Assembly (NCBI GenBank): GCA_025738555.1
Contig: JAOVFP010000001.1
Location: 1 to 64,000, forward strand
Source of the DNA: Cyathus striatus
Taxonomy: Eukaryota; Basidiomycota; Agaricomycetes; Agaricales; Nidulariaceae
Length of the DNA stretch: 64,000 bases
Reading direction: 5' to 3'
The position numbers were made by a program, and so were the translations under genes. How positions within the stretch are numbered: the stretch's first letter is position 1; each line of letters opens with the position of its first letter. Shown here in pieces: positions 25,189-36,921 of the stretch. The notes beneath the pieces were generated by a model, which made no database searches, was not told the DNA's origin, and saw only the letters and a program-made list of their open reading frames with translations.

Positions 25189-26511
25189 CTACGCAAAGAA
25201 GACAACCGAGAATACAACCCCCAAAAGCGCAATACCAACCTCAACAGCAACCTGCACCCTCATCGCTCCACTCGTATTCTGCGGAGACCCAGCACTACTG
25301 GACCCACTCCCACTCCTCGACGCAGTCCCCGAACTGCTCCCGCTTCCACTAGCAGTCTGCGACGCACTAGCACTCGAACTTGTAGTCGCAACAGCAAAAA
25401 TATCCGTACTCTGAAACGTCCTACAATTGCTCGTAGCCGGCACACGGGCAGTAAACGGCAAAGGCGGGATGGGCCCCAAACTCTCAGGGGGCTGGGTATA
25501 CGTGACGACTTGCCCATTGGTCGTATATGTTCCTGGGAAATCTTGGTTCTCGCCATCGCAAGAGACGAAGGTGTTGTTTTGGGCGTTGTTGGGAACGTTG
25601 TAGGCGCATCCTATGCGGTCGTAGATGTGTTCACAGTAGTGTGGCGCGTTGGGGTCTGCGGGGTCGCATGCTTTTATACAGAAGGTGTTGGACCCCATGA
25701 AGCTGATAGGGCGTTAGTTGGACGTGGGAGGCGGGGTGGAGGGAGGGGAACGTACTTGTGCCATTCGATAGCTTGTGTGAACGTATTGTTATTAGGGTTC
25801 GTACCAAAGTTAGTAGAAAAGACAATGCCTCCAAGAGGATTTCCACGCTAGAACACCCCATAAGCCACCACTCAAAACATAAAAAGCAAACTGAACGTAC
25901 AAGATCAGCCCCATGAGGATCCATCTCTCCACCAAAGTCTGCCGGGTCGATATCGATCTGGGACTGATTGACAAAGCCAACGACAGCGACATACGAAGGG
26001 GTCTTGATAAACTGCACGCCGGTAAGTGCACCAGGGGGGATAAGCCGCGTGCCACGACCGGGCTTAGTACACCAAGCCACCATCTCGCCTTCTGCGCTGC
26101 CTACATCCTGGTTGGGAGTTGATGGGGCCCACAGGCAGAAATCTGCGTGGGAACGACATGAATACACGAAGAGATAACAAAGAGAAGAAGCACGTACCAT
26201 CAAGAGCGTTGACGAACATAGTTTGGCAGAGGGACTGCGGCCCCTCAGTCGTCGAATTACAAATATTGTACCCTAGTTGTTGACCACGGATAAGATTAGT
26301 ATCGGTATCGACTTTCTCAGGCTAGATGAGCGGAATGCCCCAGTCAGATCATCACCAGCCAACGCGCCGCAAAAAGCCAAAAACGCACAATTCCACTAGG
26401 GTACGTGAAATGCTTGCTAGCCAGCGGGGTAGCAGGGAACGTGGACTGCGCGTGGACAATAGCCGCCACGGCAAGCGTCGTGAACGAGCATAAAGTTGCC
26501 TTTGAGAGCAT
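25189..26511 (-). CDS. Secreted, probably GPI-anchored protein
   Basis: Five exons on the minus strand: 26511-26389, 26321-26198, 26142-25901, 25847-25756 and 25702-25189 (1095 bp, 364 residues), all phases consistent. The N-terminus is a signal peptide (MLSKATLCSFTTLAVAAIVH, cleavage near AQS). The central part is Cys-containing (ICNSTTEGPQSLCQTMFVN, DFCLWAPSTPNQDVG, then SNTFCIKACDPADPNAPHYC), with a QAIEWHNFMGS segment that closely resembles basidiomycete secreted proteins annotated as macrofage-activating-glycoprotein-like. That name is from memory of the family, and the biochemical role is unknown. The C-terminal 60 residues are Ser/Gly-rich (SSSASASQTASGSGSSSG) and end in a hydrophobic tail (VAVEVGIALLGVVFSVVFFA), the pattern of a GPI attachment signal. 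Likely a cell-wall or plasma-membrane surface protein. Confidence 0.82.
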
Positions 26512-28684
26512 TTTCGTCGGGGGGAGAGGACAGGAGGCGGGGGAGGGGAAGGGGGAAAGGAAGAAGAAGAGGTGGCAGTTGAGTTGACTGCGGGACACAG
26601 TTGAACAAAGGTTGAATGGCAGACGGGAAGTTTATGTACATTTTGGACATGTGGTCTGGTGCCTTCTTGATGCGTGTTTAGTTCGGTCCACCCTTCAAGT
26701 CAACGAACCGTCCCCTGGAGAATACTCACGAAACGGCTTGGCACGACTCTCTTCCTTGCAAACTCGAACCACCCAGTCGTTAATCCATGCTGTTGTCTTG
26801 AAAATTTTCACCTAGCACGATACTATACGCACTTACTGTGCCATCCAAGTGCCATCCATATATCCAACACTTATCATCAACTTATCCCCCCGGGAATTTC
26901 AAAGATATCGCTTGTCTCGAAGCATCGGATGACACCCACAGTCGAGCTATTTTTAGTTAGTTCATATTAGGTTACCGGAACGCTGGTTCAATTCGGACCA
27001 TCCACCCCTCGACCTCCATGTTTTCTAAATCTTATCAACAACGTCAGTCTTTGCTATCAACTATGGACCTAGGCCTCCGCAATATTACTTAACAAGCAGA
27101 CCTAGCATTAAAACACGCTGTTAAACGCATGTTTATAAACATAATACCCACCATACCATCGAATAACGGCATCCAATACCCGCTACGTGACACCTCCAAT
27201 TACGACATAAAATTTCATTCCGCAATATGATTTACAGTAAGGAGGATAAATTCAACGCTACCGTCGGATCTTGGTATACTCTCACTCCTAACAAACACCG
27301 TAGAAGGAATATATCAATATCGTACGTACTACACTGACATTGACAGAAAGCGCTTATAGGAGGCTGTAGTGAGAAACGCACCAGTGCACTACGATGATTA
27401 AGCGCCATATGCAAAGTTCGAGCCTCGAAGTCGGAAGATCTAAAATAATTACCACATTCCGTGGTCGAGTTCAGTCTAATATTAGGACGTGCTATATATA
27501 CTTATGCTTGCCCAGAACCTCAGTTTGCCAGCACGCATGCTACGACTACGTTTCTTTAAATAGTTAAGTTTTCACTTGCCTTACAATGCATTACTGCGGT
27601 TGCAATTTTAATGAGCTGTTGTTCCTTGCTCTTCAACAGTTTCCTTCAAAGAAAGTGGAGACATCAACCAAAGTAAATTAAAAGAGGTACTAACGGTTAT
27701 ACGATGTCGCACTGTGGAAGGGGCTTGAGCAATGCATTACAGTAACGCGGGAATCGTTCATTTCTCAGTGTTGTTTACAGCCTGAAAATCATCATAACGG
27801 CGAATACGTATCGTTGAATAACTTGCATACAACAACCTGCAAATGTACAAAAGACCCTGGGCAGTTATTTTCCACGAAACCATATAACGAATCCTCCTCG
27901 CAATCCTCAGGCTCGGAATGGTGTACAAGAGACCCTTTCTCTTATACTAAACTCCAAGCTTAAACGGTGCTGCATAACTAATAAAAATAAACCACTTAGC
28001 CACGCACTCCTATAAGCAACCAAGGTGGAGATAGTTCCCATCTAGCAGATATTTCTCACAGTTCTTGGAGTTGGGATAGTGGTCGTCGTTTGAAATCATA
28101 GAATTGTCAATGGGCTCATATCGAGAGCCTGTATCACATAAATCACATACACACCATAATATACGTCTTGTACACCTCATTCTCAAATATTCGAAAAGAT
28201 CGTACATCTGCTCGTTCGGTGCTAAAACTCTTCCATGACCCTCTGCGACTCATAAAAATCATGCACAATATATGGTAAATACGCGTGAGTGTGAATAGGA
28301 ATACCTACCACGCTCACTCTTAAACTCGGTTGGCTTGGACGAGAACAATAGTATGATATTTAGTTTTTATATAGGATAGACCATATGAACATGCTACAGT
28401 ATGTCCTTAGGATAATGATATGTTGATAAGAACATATTGGGTCGAAATTCCGGGCGCAGACCCTGAGCGTACACGGAATTTGGTTGTAGATAAGTAGTGC
28501 ATATGCCCGTCGGAGGCTGATTGGAGTGTCGCAATAAAACTTTAGGCGTGACGGTAGAAGGGAGGTGAATATGTCACTGGAAAGCGAGTTTATAGAAGAT
28601 ATGGCTAGCGAAGAGCACTGAAGGTGCCCCATACTCAGCAGTCACTAGTCAACGTAACATCTGAAGCGTCGTCTCTGAATTCGA
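26512..28684. other. Intergenic, contains a dispersed repeat
   Basis: Holds the repeat at about 26680-27095 (separate entry), which lies in the upstream region of the secreted-protein gene. From 27100 to 28680 the sequence is AT-rich. Frames are short and show no domains. No RNA gene seen. Confidence 0.45.
26680..27095. repeat. Dispersed repeat, copy A
   Basis: Shares several blocks, in the same order and orientation, with 42530-42885: TTCGGTCCACCC, GAACGGCTTGGCACGACTCT-like, TTCACCTA, GTTACCGGAACGCTGGTTCA, and GCAATATTACTTA at the end. Identity is patchy, with small indels. No terminal inverted repeats or coding content are visible, so the class is unknown. Confidence 0.65.
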
Positions 28685-29981
28685 TTATCTATCGTGATTC
28701 TTGACGGTACGGTGTATATAAGTGCCAGGGTGGAGGATCGTATCGTCCACGCCTTGCAGCTCCGGCTGGAATAAGATCAACACCGCTGTCAGGTTGACTT
28801 TCGTAGTTATATACACTAGTATTGTTCTTGGCAAATGGTCACTCCGGAGCCACGGTCGCTGTGATACACCCTTCTTCTTCTTTGCTATACATTTTTTCAG
28901 CCAACGTTGAACAAATTTAAAGTCAAACACTGTAGGGAAGCAAATTGAGATTTCGTAGGGTCTTCCTGGTGAAGGGATTGAAGGGAAGACTTTATATCGC
29001 AATGGTACCTTCCGGACTACGGGCCAGTAAGAAAGGGGCCTCTCAGAAAAGAGTTTTCTGAGAAATTCCCAGTGGTACATCTTCGCAAGTTCATCTAGCT
29101 CTTCCCTTTTCTCCGGAGGATAATATCGGACCACTTCATTCGACATGAAAATTATTCTCAACTTTCTTTCCAGGGTGACTATCATGGCATTTGGCAGGAT
29201 TGCCATGAATAAATATCCACGTTTTTGAAGCTCTGCAACAACGCTGAATACCATATAGCTGTCGGATGCCATAATCTTCTCCCAATTGCGGGTTCCGTTA
29301 CAAGTCCAACAACAGCACCTGTGTCGTCTATGAGGTGTCCATGCACTTGAAAAGTGAGATCCATGCCCTCCAGTGTCCGATAGTTCTCCATCATCCTGTT
29401 GAGCCCTTTAATTGTGTTGCTATCCCAAGCACGAAAAACTTCTGAAATGGTGATATTAACGTATGGACTCTAAATGATTAAAACCTACTCACCGACTTCC
29501 TTTCCCTTCCATTCACCAACTCTATATTCGGCTTCGTACACAAACATCTTCAGCCTTACTTCATGCTCACTGATCAGAGGTGCCCATAAACGACATGTAA
29601 TGGACGGTATTTGTTTCTGTTCCTGCTCAAGTATGTAACTTCCTTTAACCCTAGGGATCAAGTAGGCGCAATTTGTCCGTTCGAAGTCAATGGTATTGAT
29701 TAGTGATTGCTGTTAGGGAAGGGTTAGAAGAGGCCGGAATAACAGACTGAAAAAATCACGATTATCCCAAGAACCTCGTAGTAAGCTTTATCCAGATTAT
29801 GCACTGCTTGAGGCTTATCCATGTAGTATTCTGGATCATGCTTGGGTATACACGGGGCATCGACGACTAGCAGATGACCATTTTTCCAAAGGAGGAAATA
29901 AGTACGAGGATAGGCATTGATTCCTCCAATATACGTGACCAGATGATTAGGAAATGGGGGTATTTTGGACACCATCATCAT
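28685..29981 (-). pseudogene. Kinase-like gene with one frameshift
   Basis: Three exons on the minus strand: 29981-29775, 29709-29493 and 29441-28685. Exons sum to 1181 bp, one base short of 394 codons. Exon 3 changes frame at about 29262: reading GGG AGA AGA, where one more A would restore GRKIMASDSYMVFS. The product would read HGHLIDDTGAVVGLVTEPAI, then AELQKRGYLF and LERKLRIIFMSN, a layout like the small lobe-to-catalytic-loop region of kinase-like proteins, but the usual catalytic Asp motifs are not evident, so a pseudokinase or an unrelated basidiomycete family is possible. The single indel may be a real mutation or a sequencing error. Introns 1 (GTTCTTGG..AACAG) and 2 (GTGAGT..TTCAG) are well formed. 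Confidence 0.5.
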
Positions 29982-32900
29982 AGTTGTTGAAGACTGGGCG
30001 TAGTTGGAAGTTGTGGGTCCGTGGTGCGCCCACGACCACAGGCATCATGCATGTCACAAATTCGGGCGGAGTTTTATTGGAATCCGAACTTCAACAAATA
30101 TCGACTTTGTACAGTAGAGCGAGTAAGTTATATGTTCATAAAATATACTTCTTTCATCGATGTCTTCAATTCTCCTTATTGTAGTCTCGGAAGTCAAATT
30201 CAATAGCTATTGATCATTCTATTCTACAGAGGGCATACTTCAGACCTTTATCCGGAAGCAAGAGAAGCCAGTGATGGCGGACACAGATCCTATCATCATT
30301 GCCAAGGGCATTCCTCTATCCGAGCCGCGACCTTGCTCAGCTGGGCGCCGGATGCCGGATATATTCATAGCCGGCATCCTTTCTCAAAGATTCGCCGGGT
30401 CTCGTGTTGGTCTCTATGAAGTTCCAAGTGTTGAAAAAGTCGCGCCCGCCGTAAATCGGTTGTGCCGTGTGCCGTATTCATACTGCATCGTTGGATTGCT
30501 GTTTTTTCTTACTCATTTTGTATATTTATGATTAAAACATGTACTATATTATATTAAATGCATTTTGACACTGTTATAGGAGATGTATTCTGTCTTTTTG
30601 TTATGTTTTTATCATCTGAAGGATAGTTCCCACGCTCCCCGCGCACTGTTAAGCCTTCCGAAAAGGCACCGAATCTACCGGATAGCAGTTGATTCAAACA
30701 TATTATATCTCGGTGTATAAAATGCAGTAGTATCGTAAAATATATAATAATATAAAGAATAAACTGGGCACGTAAATGTGTTTAAGCTATAGCTCTAGTA
30801 GTTTATGCTAGGTCCCCTCGGTTGTGATATCACTCTTCCATGTGCTTTTGTAAGTATCCCAACACATTTATGCAACGATGAAGGATCATACTTACAATAT
30901 CTAAAATTCAATAAGATAGTATATCATTCAAATTCTTTACGTTGAATTTATGATCTATTAACTTTTATCTCTCACTTAATCGCGGCTTTACTTGTAAATT
31001 ATGACTTGTGTCCTATAACCCACAAAATCTTCGTGGGAATACGAAGAATGCGAGATGCTATATATGAACGCACAGCAAAGGAATTTGAATGTGCATTGAG
31101 TTTGACGGTGAGTAATGGTGAGCGGAGGAGCGTGGGAATTATTTACTTTCCGGTGCTAAAACATACAAAAAGATGGAAAATACTGTATAAAATAGAGTCA
31201 AATGCGCTTCATATTATGTAGGAAATATTACATTCATATATAAACCGGATGAATTAAGAAAACCAGCAATTCCAATGATGCAGTATGGATACGGCACCGG
31301 CACAACCGATTTACGGCGGGCGCGACTTTTTCAACACTTGGAACTTCATAGGTCTCGTGGGATATCAACAGTGTACACATGATACGTGTCTGTATGTAAC
31401 TATGTACTTAAAGTTACTTGTTAATTGGTCTTGTTTGGCGGAAGCTTCTGCTACTAGCAAGGTGCGACCGAACTTCCAGCTTCAAACCAACCCGAAGCCA
31501 ACCAGTACTTCCCCTTTGGTTCTCCTTCACAAGTTTCCGGTTTGTTCGTAATGACTGTCTATCCAATCCCAAATTTATCCAGGTGCACTCGAGTACGTTC
31601 TCTGCACGCAATTAACATACATTTACTCCATGTCTACCGTGCAGGTATTGCATTCTATATGGTTTACCGCAGCCTTTAACTTCAATTACACTACCACCAC
31701 CAATCTGACTAAGTCACAGTTCCTTTGACCTCCTCCCACGCCCAACTTGCCCGCAATGACGTGCATTACCCCACCATCGTGCCTCCGTCCGTGCCTGTCA
31801 TGCATCCATTATCCATACCACCGATGTCGTCCAACCCAACAACATGGCCGCTGCTGTGAAGGGTATGGAGGGGACGTTTAAATGTATGTTTACTCTCCGT
31901 AATCCGAAATATGAAGTTGAGATATATCATGTTTACTAGAGATTACCTCTGCTCCATTCTCCTACGCGATGAGGCTGCTACTTATCTGGGCTTGCAAGTG
32001 TGACTGCCCTTAAGGACATTGGTTCGACAGCGACAAGGACGCATAAGGAGGATTGCGAAGACTGTTTGGTATTGGACAAAGGGGTATGTATAGAAGTTAT
32101 TGCAATGTCACATTGTACCAGGACATGGGTCAACACTACATTTTTCTTGCCGCTACGATAGAAACCTCGAATCAGCTTCCCCTATCTCCTTCCCCTATCA
32201 TAACCATCACGCCCTGTATCTATTTCCACCTTCCCATGTTCCGCTAGTCTGCCCAAAATGCTCCTAAAAGTGTGGCGTAAGTGTTGAAAGCGTAGGCCGC
32301 TGGTGCTGGGGCTCGTTGATATGTTACATGGAGACCTCGCTGTTGTGACAACAACACCACCCAATCTTCTCTGCTTCTTTTCCTTTACCATCACCCATTT
32401 CTGCTAGTCTACCCGTGAGCCATCATGCACATAAGAGTGCGGTGTGAGTGCTGTATGAGTAGGCAGAGGCTCATAGATTTGTTATGTGAATTTGACCCTC
32501 AACCCTGTGTCTAGAATAAAACTTCGTGATCCCTTTATACTAATGTTTCCCATCTATGTGATACTTATCCAGTAACTATGTAATATTTTAGTGTGGAATA
32601 TCTATTTCTTTGTACGCTTATTTGAATTCATATTACTACATCACATTTCTCACTACAAGCTAAAGATCATGAGGAGCTTCTACCTGGCGCTTGTTGTTGT
32701 GAGAAATAGATTGCGCTATGAACTCAGAAAGTGGCGAATGAAAAGTGGCGCGAATGAAAAAAGAAAAAGATGTGCAGCTCAAGTCCAAAAGTCGGGCGGG
32801 ATTGACAAAAAGTTGCGTGATACCGAATAAAAGTGCACTTGGGCCGCCATAGACATCTATGTGGTATAGATATAGAGATATAGCGTGTCTTTTCGAAAGA

Positions 32901-33367
32901 TGTGATTCTAGTTGAGTCAGGGGGCGGTTTCTGCATATGGCTGTACTCTGAAGTTCTACATGTTGAATCGTTTGCCTTCGTAATTGAATATTTATGAATC
33001 TTTGTAACATGTCCCCAGACTTTAGATCCGGAAGTACCATGTGTTATTCGGAGCACTACTTTTATCTCGTACTGTCATTCAAGTCAGACCCGAGGACCTG
33101 ATGGCGGGAGATTTGTGGCTACAAAAAGTGATACTGGGGTAGAATCTGAGTTAAGAACTACTAATTCGATATAATACTAATAATAATAAGTACGAAGGTA
33201 ATAAGTTAAAACAAAGCAATAATTAGAATCAATAATTAGGTTGGTACGGTATAAATATGGAAGCGCTACTAGAATTATACTCGTTCCCGTGCAATGTCCT
33301 TGGGTAGAGATCATAATAATATGGTATGAACTTGAAGACCGAGCTCGACCGGGACAAAATGGAGAAC
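29982..33367. other. Long gene-poor stretch
   Basis: About 3.4 kb, AT-rich, with no gene I can support. Short frames at 30271-30531, 31006-31221, 31285-31551 and 32660-33040 lack domains and splice structure. Around 31740-31870 a frame reads ASIIHTTDVVQPNNMAAAVK, faintly like a nucleotide-sugar epimerase or sterol-dehydrogenase core, and may be a heavily decayed fragment. The block 32855-32925 is shared with 33691-33752. Confidence 0.4.
32855..32925. repeat. Block shared with the dsRBD gene B upstream region
   Basis: The sequence GACATCTATGTGGTATAGAT, a short TATAGCG(T/C)G spacer and TGATTCTAGTTGAGTCAGG recurs at 33687-33752 with few changes. At 33691 this block carries the start codon and 5' flank of dsRBD gene B (minus). 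Here the equivalent position also has an ATG (minus strand, near 32860) but no dsRBD follows, so this may be a promoter-only duplicate. Confidence 0.6.
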
Positions 33368-33691
33368 CTAATGCATTATTCCGAGCTTCATCGCTGCTTC
33401 CCTAGCCGCCTTCTCGATTGCGTTAGGCTGATCATAAGCTTGCCCACGACCATATTCAATTCCAGAGACTTATCACCACAAGGAAGGAATTAGTACACAA
33501 TAACTACAGTTTAGTGTGGCAGTTTCCTCACTGTAGATTATAACTTCATGAACGGCCCCGTAAACAAAATGCTGAAGTGCGGGTTCAACTGCGTGCCTAC
33601 TCGCACAATATTGTCTAAGAGCGTCGTAAGTGCCTAATATACAGTCAATAATGTCACCCGCAAAAGGATGGATGGAATAACTACCTGACAT
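33368..33691 (-). CDS. Stand-alone dsRBD microprotein, gene B
   Basis: Three exons on the minus strand: 33691-33685 (7 nt), 33633-33532 (102 nt) and 33468-33368 (101 nt), 69 residues. Both introns are GT-AG, after phase 1, exactly as in gene A at 34.4 kb. The protein consists only of a double-stranded-RNA-binding-like domain: helix 1 (TYDALRQYCASR), strands (FVYGAVHEVIIYI), then the diagnostic SGIEYGRGQ strand 3 and helix 2 NAIEKAAREAAMKLG, which retains some basic/Ala character of the KKxAK region. The region between helix 1 and strand 3 is a few residues shorter than usual. Stand-alone dsRBDs can bind dsRNA or dimerise with dsRBDs of larger proteins. Either role is inference. The 7-nt first exon is unusual but supported by the paralogue. 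Confidence 0.65.
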
Positions 33692-34396
33692 CTTCGTGGA
33701 ATAGATATAGCGCGTGGCTTTTGGAAAGAAATGATTCTGGTTGAGTCAGGTGGGACAGAGTGCTAATGACCAAAACTAACAGAGTACTTTATACTATTGA
33801 CATGATGCTGTTCACCTTGTGTTATGGCTCGGGTGAGGTCTCTAGTAGCGGTATAGGAATGGTTTAGCATAGTCCGAGTAACTATGCGCTATGAAGCATT
33901 TGGGCGAAGTAGCGCTAATGGGAAAGCGGGGACGGCGTCACAGATCAACATATCTAATGAGTGGCATAGGACTGATAGGACTGGATGTATCACCTAGTTA
34001 CATCACAACAGCATTCAGCCAGAAAGTCGAATTCCGACGGTAACTCAGTCGGATGATCCACCTTCATGTGACATTATGCCATTGCATACCTCCCGCTTGA
34101 GGGTCATTTAGTGCGTCCGGTTGAATCGATTATCTTACTATTCAGCACCCTTTGGCACTGTCCCCGGATCGGAAACGGGAGAGGTTTTTTTCTCGGGGAA
34201 GAATCTCTCATTGCCGAATGATTGGCATCCACGGATCGTCCATGGATCATAAAGCCGGAACAGCTGCCACATGAGCTTCTTTTGCCAATATTATTGTTGT
34301 AGAGTGATCATATAAATATAGCACAGAAATTAATCATTACAAATTAAAATATCATAGAGTTCATGTAATTTATCTACATAGAATAAGACAAAAATG
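33692..34396. other. Spacer between the two dsRBD genes
   Basis: About 700 bp; begins with the shared upstream block (33691-33752). No other coding frame is supported. Confidence 0.45.
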
Positions 34397-34744
34397 CTAC
34401 AAACCATAACCAGGAAATTGATTTCGCAAGTTCGCCATAGCGTTACTGGCAGCGATCTCTGCCGCACCGTCGGTATTCGAGCCCTGAGCTCGACCGTACT
34501 CAATTCCATTCACTGTGCAGAAGTTGAAGTTAACTGTCAATCAGACGGGTATGACAGTAACATCCAGTGCTCACCATAGTAAACGACTAGCCATGTTGGA
34601 TACCTCTCTGATCCCACATAAAATCTCTGGTTGGATACAGCGAGTCCCATGGATTGACACGCATTGTTAAGCTGCACGCGGTAGTCTGTATAAAAATTCA
34701 GAAAATAGGACGCATTAAAAAAAAGAGGGCCTACGTGATGCCAT
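34397..34744 (-). CDS. Stand-alone dsRBD microprotein, gene A
   Basis: Three exons on the minus strand: 34744-34735 (10 nt, MAS plus one base), 34685-34575 (111 nt) and 34512-34397 (116 nt), 78 residues. Introns of 49 and 62 bp, both after phase 1, match gene B. The fold can be followed clearly: helix 1 YRVQLNNACQSMGLAV, strands 1-2 RFYVGSERYPTWLVVYY, strand 3 VNGIEYGRAQGS, helix 2 DGAAEIAASNAMANL. The PTWxVxxxVNGxxYGxGxG pattern is characteristic of fungal dsRBDs. Helix 2 lacks the basic KKxAK residues that contact the RNA phosphate groove, so this copy may have lost RNA binding and act through protein contact (inference). A paralogue of gene B about 1 kb downstream. Confidence 0.72.
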
Positions 34745-36234
34745 ATCGCTAGAAGAGCAAAAATGCATTATTGCTCCCCACCAGTGCGGTACTTAAGAAT
34801 TCTCCGCTGTCTGTGCTGTATCGACGTCTATGGTATTGAGGTGTATTAGAAATATATTTTTGGTGGCAGGACAGCACCACTCCATTCGATTCGTGTATAT
34901 GCTTTTAGTGCAGAATTTTATGCAGTAGCATAGTAGAGGAATACTCCAGAACATATCTGAGCGTTTCATATCGCCACACGAATTGATTTTACTTTAGAGC
35001 ATTGAACCCGTCGGAACCAGTTATGCAATGAGGAGATGGTATGCAGTATGCTATAGGGAGAAAAGAGAGACTACAATTGCGGTTAAGGAAAAGTATATAG
35101 ATAGAATCGTACAATGAAGATGGCCTGGATCCCCTTGAATGGTGTAACGCGCACAGCTTGCTGATTCCCTTAGCCATTTAGATGCGTAATGATTAAGTTC
35201 ATCAGCTATGCAACGAGGAGAACATATGCAGTATGTAATAGGATAATCAGAGAAATTATAATTGCGGTTAAGAAAGAATAAATAGACGACATACTACAAT
35301 GAAGATAGATTGCCTGGAGCCCCTTGAATGACACAGCTTGCTGATTACCTTAGCCGCCTAGGGGCGTAATGACTGAAATTTATCATTCCATTCTAAGCTG
35401 AATGCTTTTTAAAACAAACAGGAAGAACTAATTTCGGGAATTAGCATCACAGCAGTGAGAGGAAAGTGGGCGCACAGCGTTCATGATATGCATATGATAA
35501 TCATGGGATAGAATGATAAATTCTGTTCCGAGTCACGGTTTCAGGTTCTGCAGACAGCTTTATCAATAGGTATGCATTGTTGTGGACATATTGGAACAGA
35601 AAGAGTAATGCTCTGAAGACAAAACTGCCAGTTGGCCGTTCTGCGGATGAAAAATCTAGATGGTCCCTATTACAGCCTAATTTCACTTGGGCTGACCATG
35701 TTCAAGTCGAGCCACGTTGACATTTTTTAACGCATATCCCACTGGCTGTTAAGCTGTTAATGAGCTGTGAGCGGAAGAAGGAGAGAAAAAGAGAAAAACC
35801 TGAAGATGAACTATTTCGTCGTGTTCTATTTCTCTCGGCGCAGGATCGGCGCCGCGATGTCGGGACTCGGACCCTACCGACCATTATTTCCGACGCTGAA
35901 ATTTTCGTCTGTGATCTGTGATAGAGAAGTATTAAAGAAGCTGTAAATGATATATTTTTGCATGCGTTCCAAGAGAAAAGAAAGGATTTCAAGGGATGTA
36001 TGATGGGAAGTGGTCAAGAAGTGGTGGGCGCGGGAGAGAAATGCCGGTTTTGCCGAGCCTATGGCCATTGGCACTCAGAATAAACAACAGTAAATGACGG
36101 GCGCGTGGCTATGAACCCGAACCTCTACAGCTTTTGTTAACTTCTCTCTTGGCTTTCGTCACAAGTATACGCAAAGTATTTAAACACTGTTTGAACCAAT
36201 TAAATATTTGAATTTAATCTATACACGTATTACT
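34745..36234. other. Intergenic with a tandem duplication
   Basis: Holds the about 180-bp tandem duplication at 35018-35375. The minus-strand frame at 35702-35992 is basic and Ser-rich without a domain. I do not call it. Confidence 0.4.
35018..35375. repeat. Tandem duplication, about 180-bp unit
   Basis: Two adjacent copies share CAGTTATGCAATGAGGAGA / CAGCTATGCAACGAGGAGA, GTATGCAGTATG, ACAATTGCGGTTAAG-like, ACAATGAAGAT, CCTGGA(T/G)CCCCTTGAATG and CACAGCTTGCTGATT(A/C)CC in the same order. About 80-85% similar by eye. Non-coding. Confidence 0.8.
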
Positions 36235-36703
36235 CTACGAAAGGCTGTTGTCTCTCCCTTGCTTCGCATCCTGTAGTTCGTCCCCGATAGGCCCCCCGGT
36301 GGCAGTTTGATCAATTAAACCACGCTCGTTTGCGTTATCACCAGTCTGTGGTGTGCGTGTTCCAGCGCACTCAACATAACCTCGTTGAGCTCTATCAGAC
36401 CATACATTCTTCGATGAGCCATATCCGCCTGATGATGTGGCTGTAAAATCAATGTAAAATGATAAGTTAGACTCAAACAAGCGCCTTTTCATCAATGCAA
36501 AGTCTCATACTTACAATCACCTTGGGGCAGGTAGTTTCCAGTAGTGCCGATAGCGCTATGTCCTGCATTTTCTTCTCCTTGATTCTCCTGTTGAATAGTT
36601 ACAGCTTTGAAAATCATTGAGCATAGATCTGGCGGTGATACTGACGAAACGTACGATCATCATCTACCCGTGTCTGATAACGTTCAGCTTGTTGTTGACT
36701 CAT
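36235..36703 (-). CDS. Small disordered protein, three-exon model
   Basis: Minus-strand exons 36703-36668, 36587-36515 and 36440-36235 give 104 residues with consistent phases. The protein is Gly/Asn/Gln-rich and has no fold I recognise (MSQQQAERYQTR, GHSAIGTTGNYLPQGDSTSS, then a C-terminal hydrophilic tail). The first donor (CGG|GTAGAT) is not a strong consensus, so the first exon is the weakest part. It neighbours another small disordered-protein gene on the same strand and may belong to the same stress-related, LEA-like class, which is speculative. Confidence 0.45.
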
Positions 36704-36921
36704 ACTAATGTTCGCTCCTAACAAGTGATATTTGAAGGGGATGGCGTAAAGATACAGTTGTGAAATAGCGTAGTACAGGAGTACAGGAGTTATATATATA
36801 CAATTACAAGTGGAGAAAAGAGATGACGTCGTATCAGTGACATCATCACATCATGATACTCCTCGACAGTGGCGAATATCGAGTCTCGACAATTTGTCAA
36901 CTCAGCACTGTATTTTTAAAT

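Noticed and set aside
30210..30531. Plus-strand frames of 69 and 86 codons downstream of the kinase-like gene's start
   Set aside because: Two overlapping frames with no domain; neither extends through plausible introns.
31740..31870. Trace of a dehydrogenase/epimerase-like frame
   Set aside because: Only about 20 residues look plausible, with shifts on both sides. Too weak to annotate.
32660..33040. 126-codon minus-strand frame
   Set aside because: Overlaps the duplicated upstream block, has no domain, and I could not find the GIEYGR dsRBD motif in it, so it is not a third dsRBD gene.
35820..35900. GC-rich stretch resembling a structured RNA (CGGCGCAGGATCGGCGCCGC)
   Set aside because: A short local palindrome only. 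No tRNA, snRNA or snoRNA signature could be completed.
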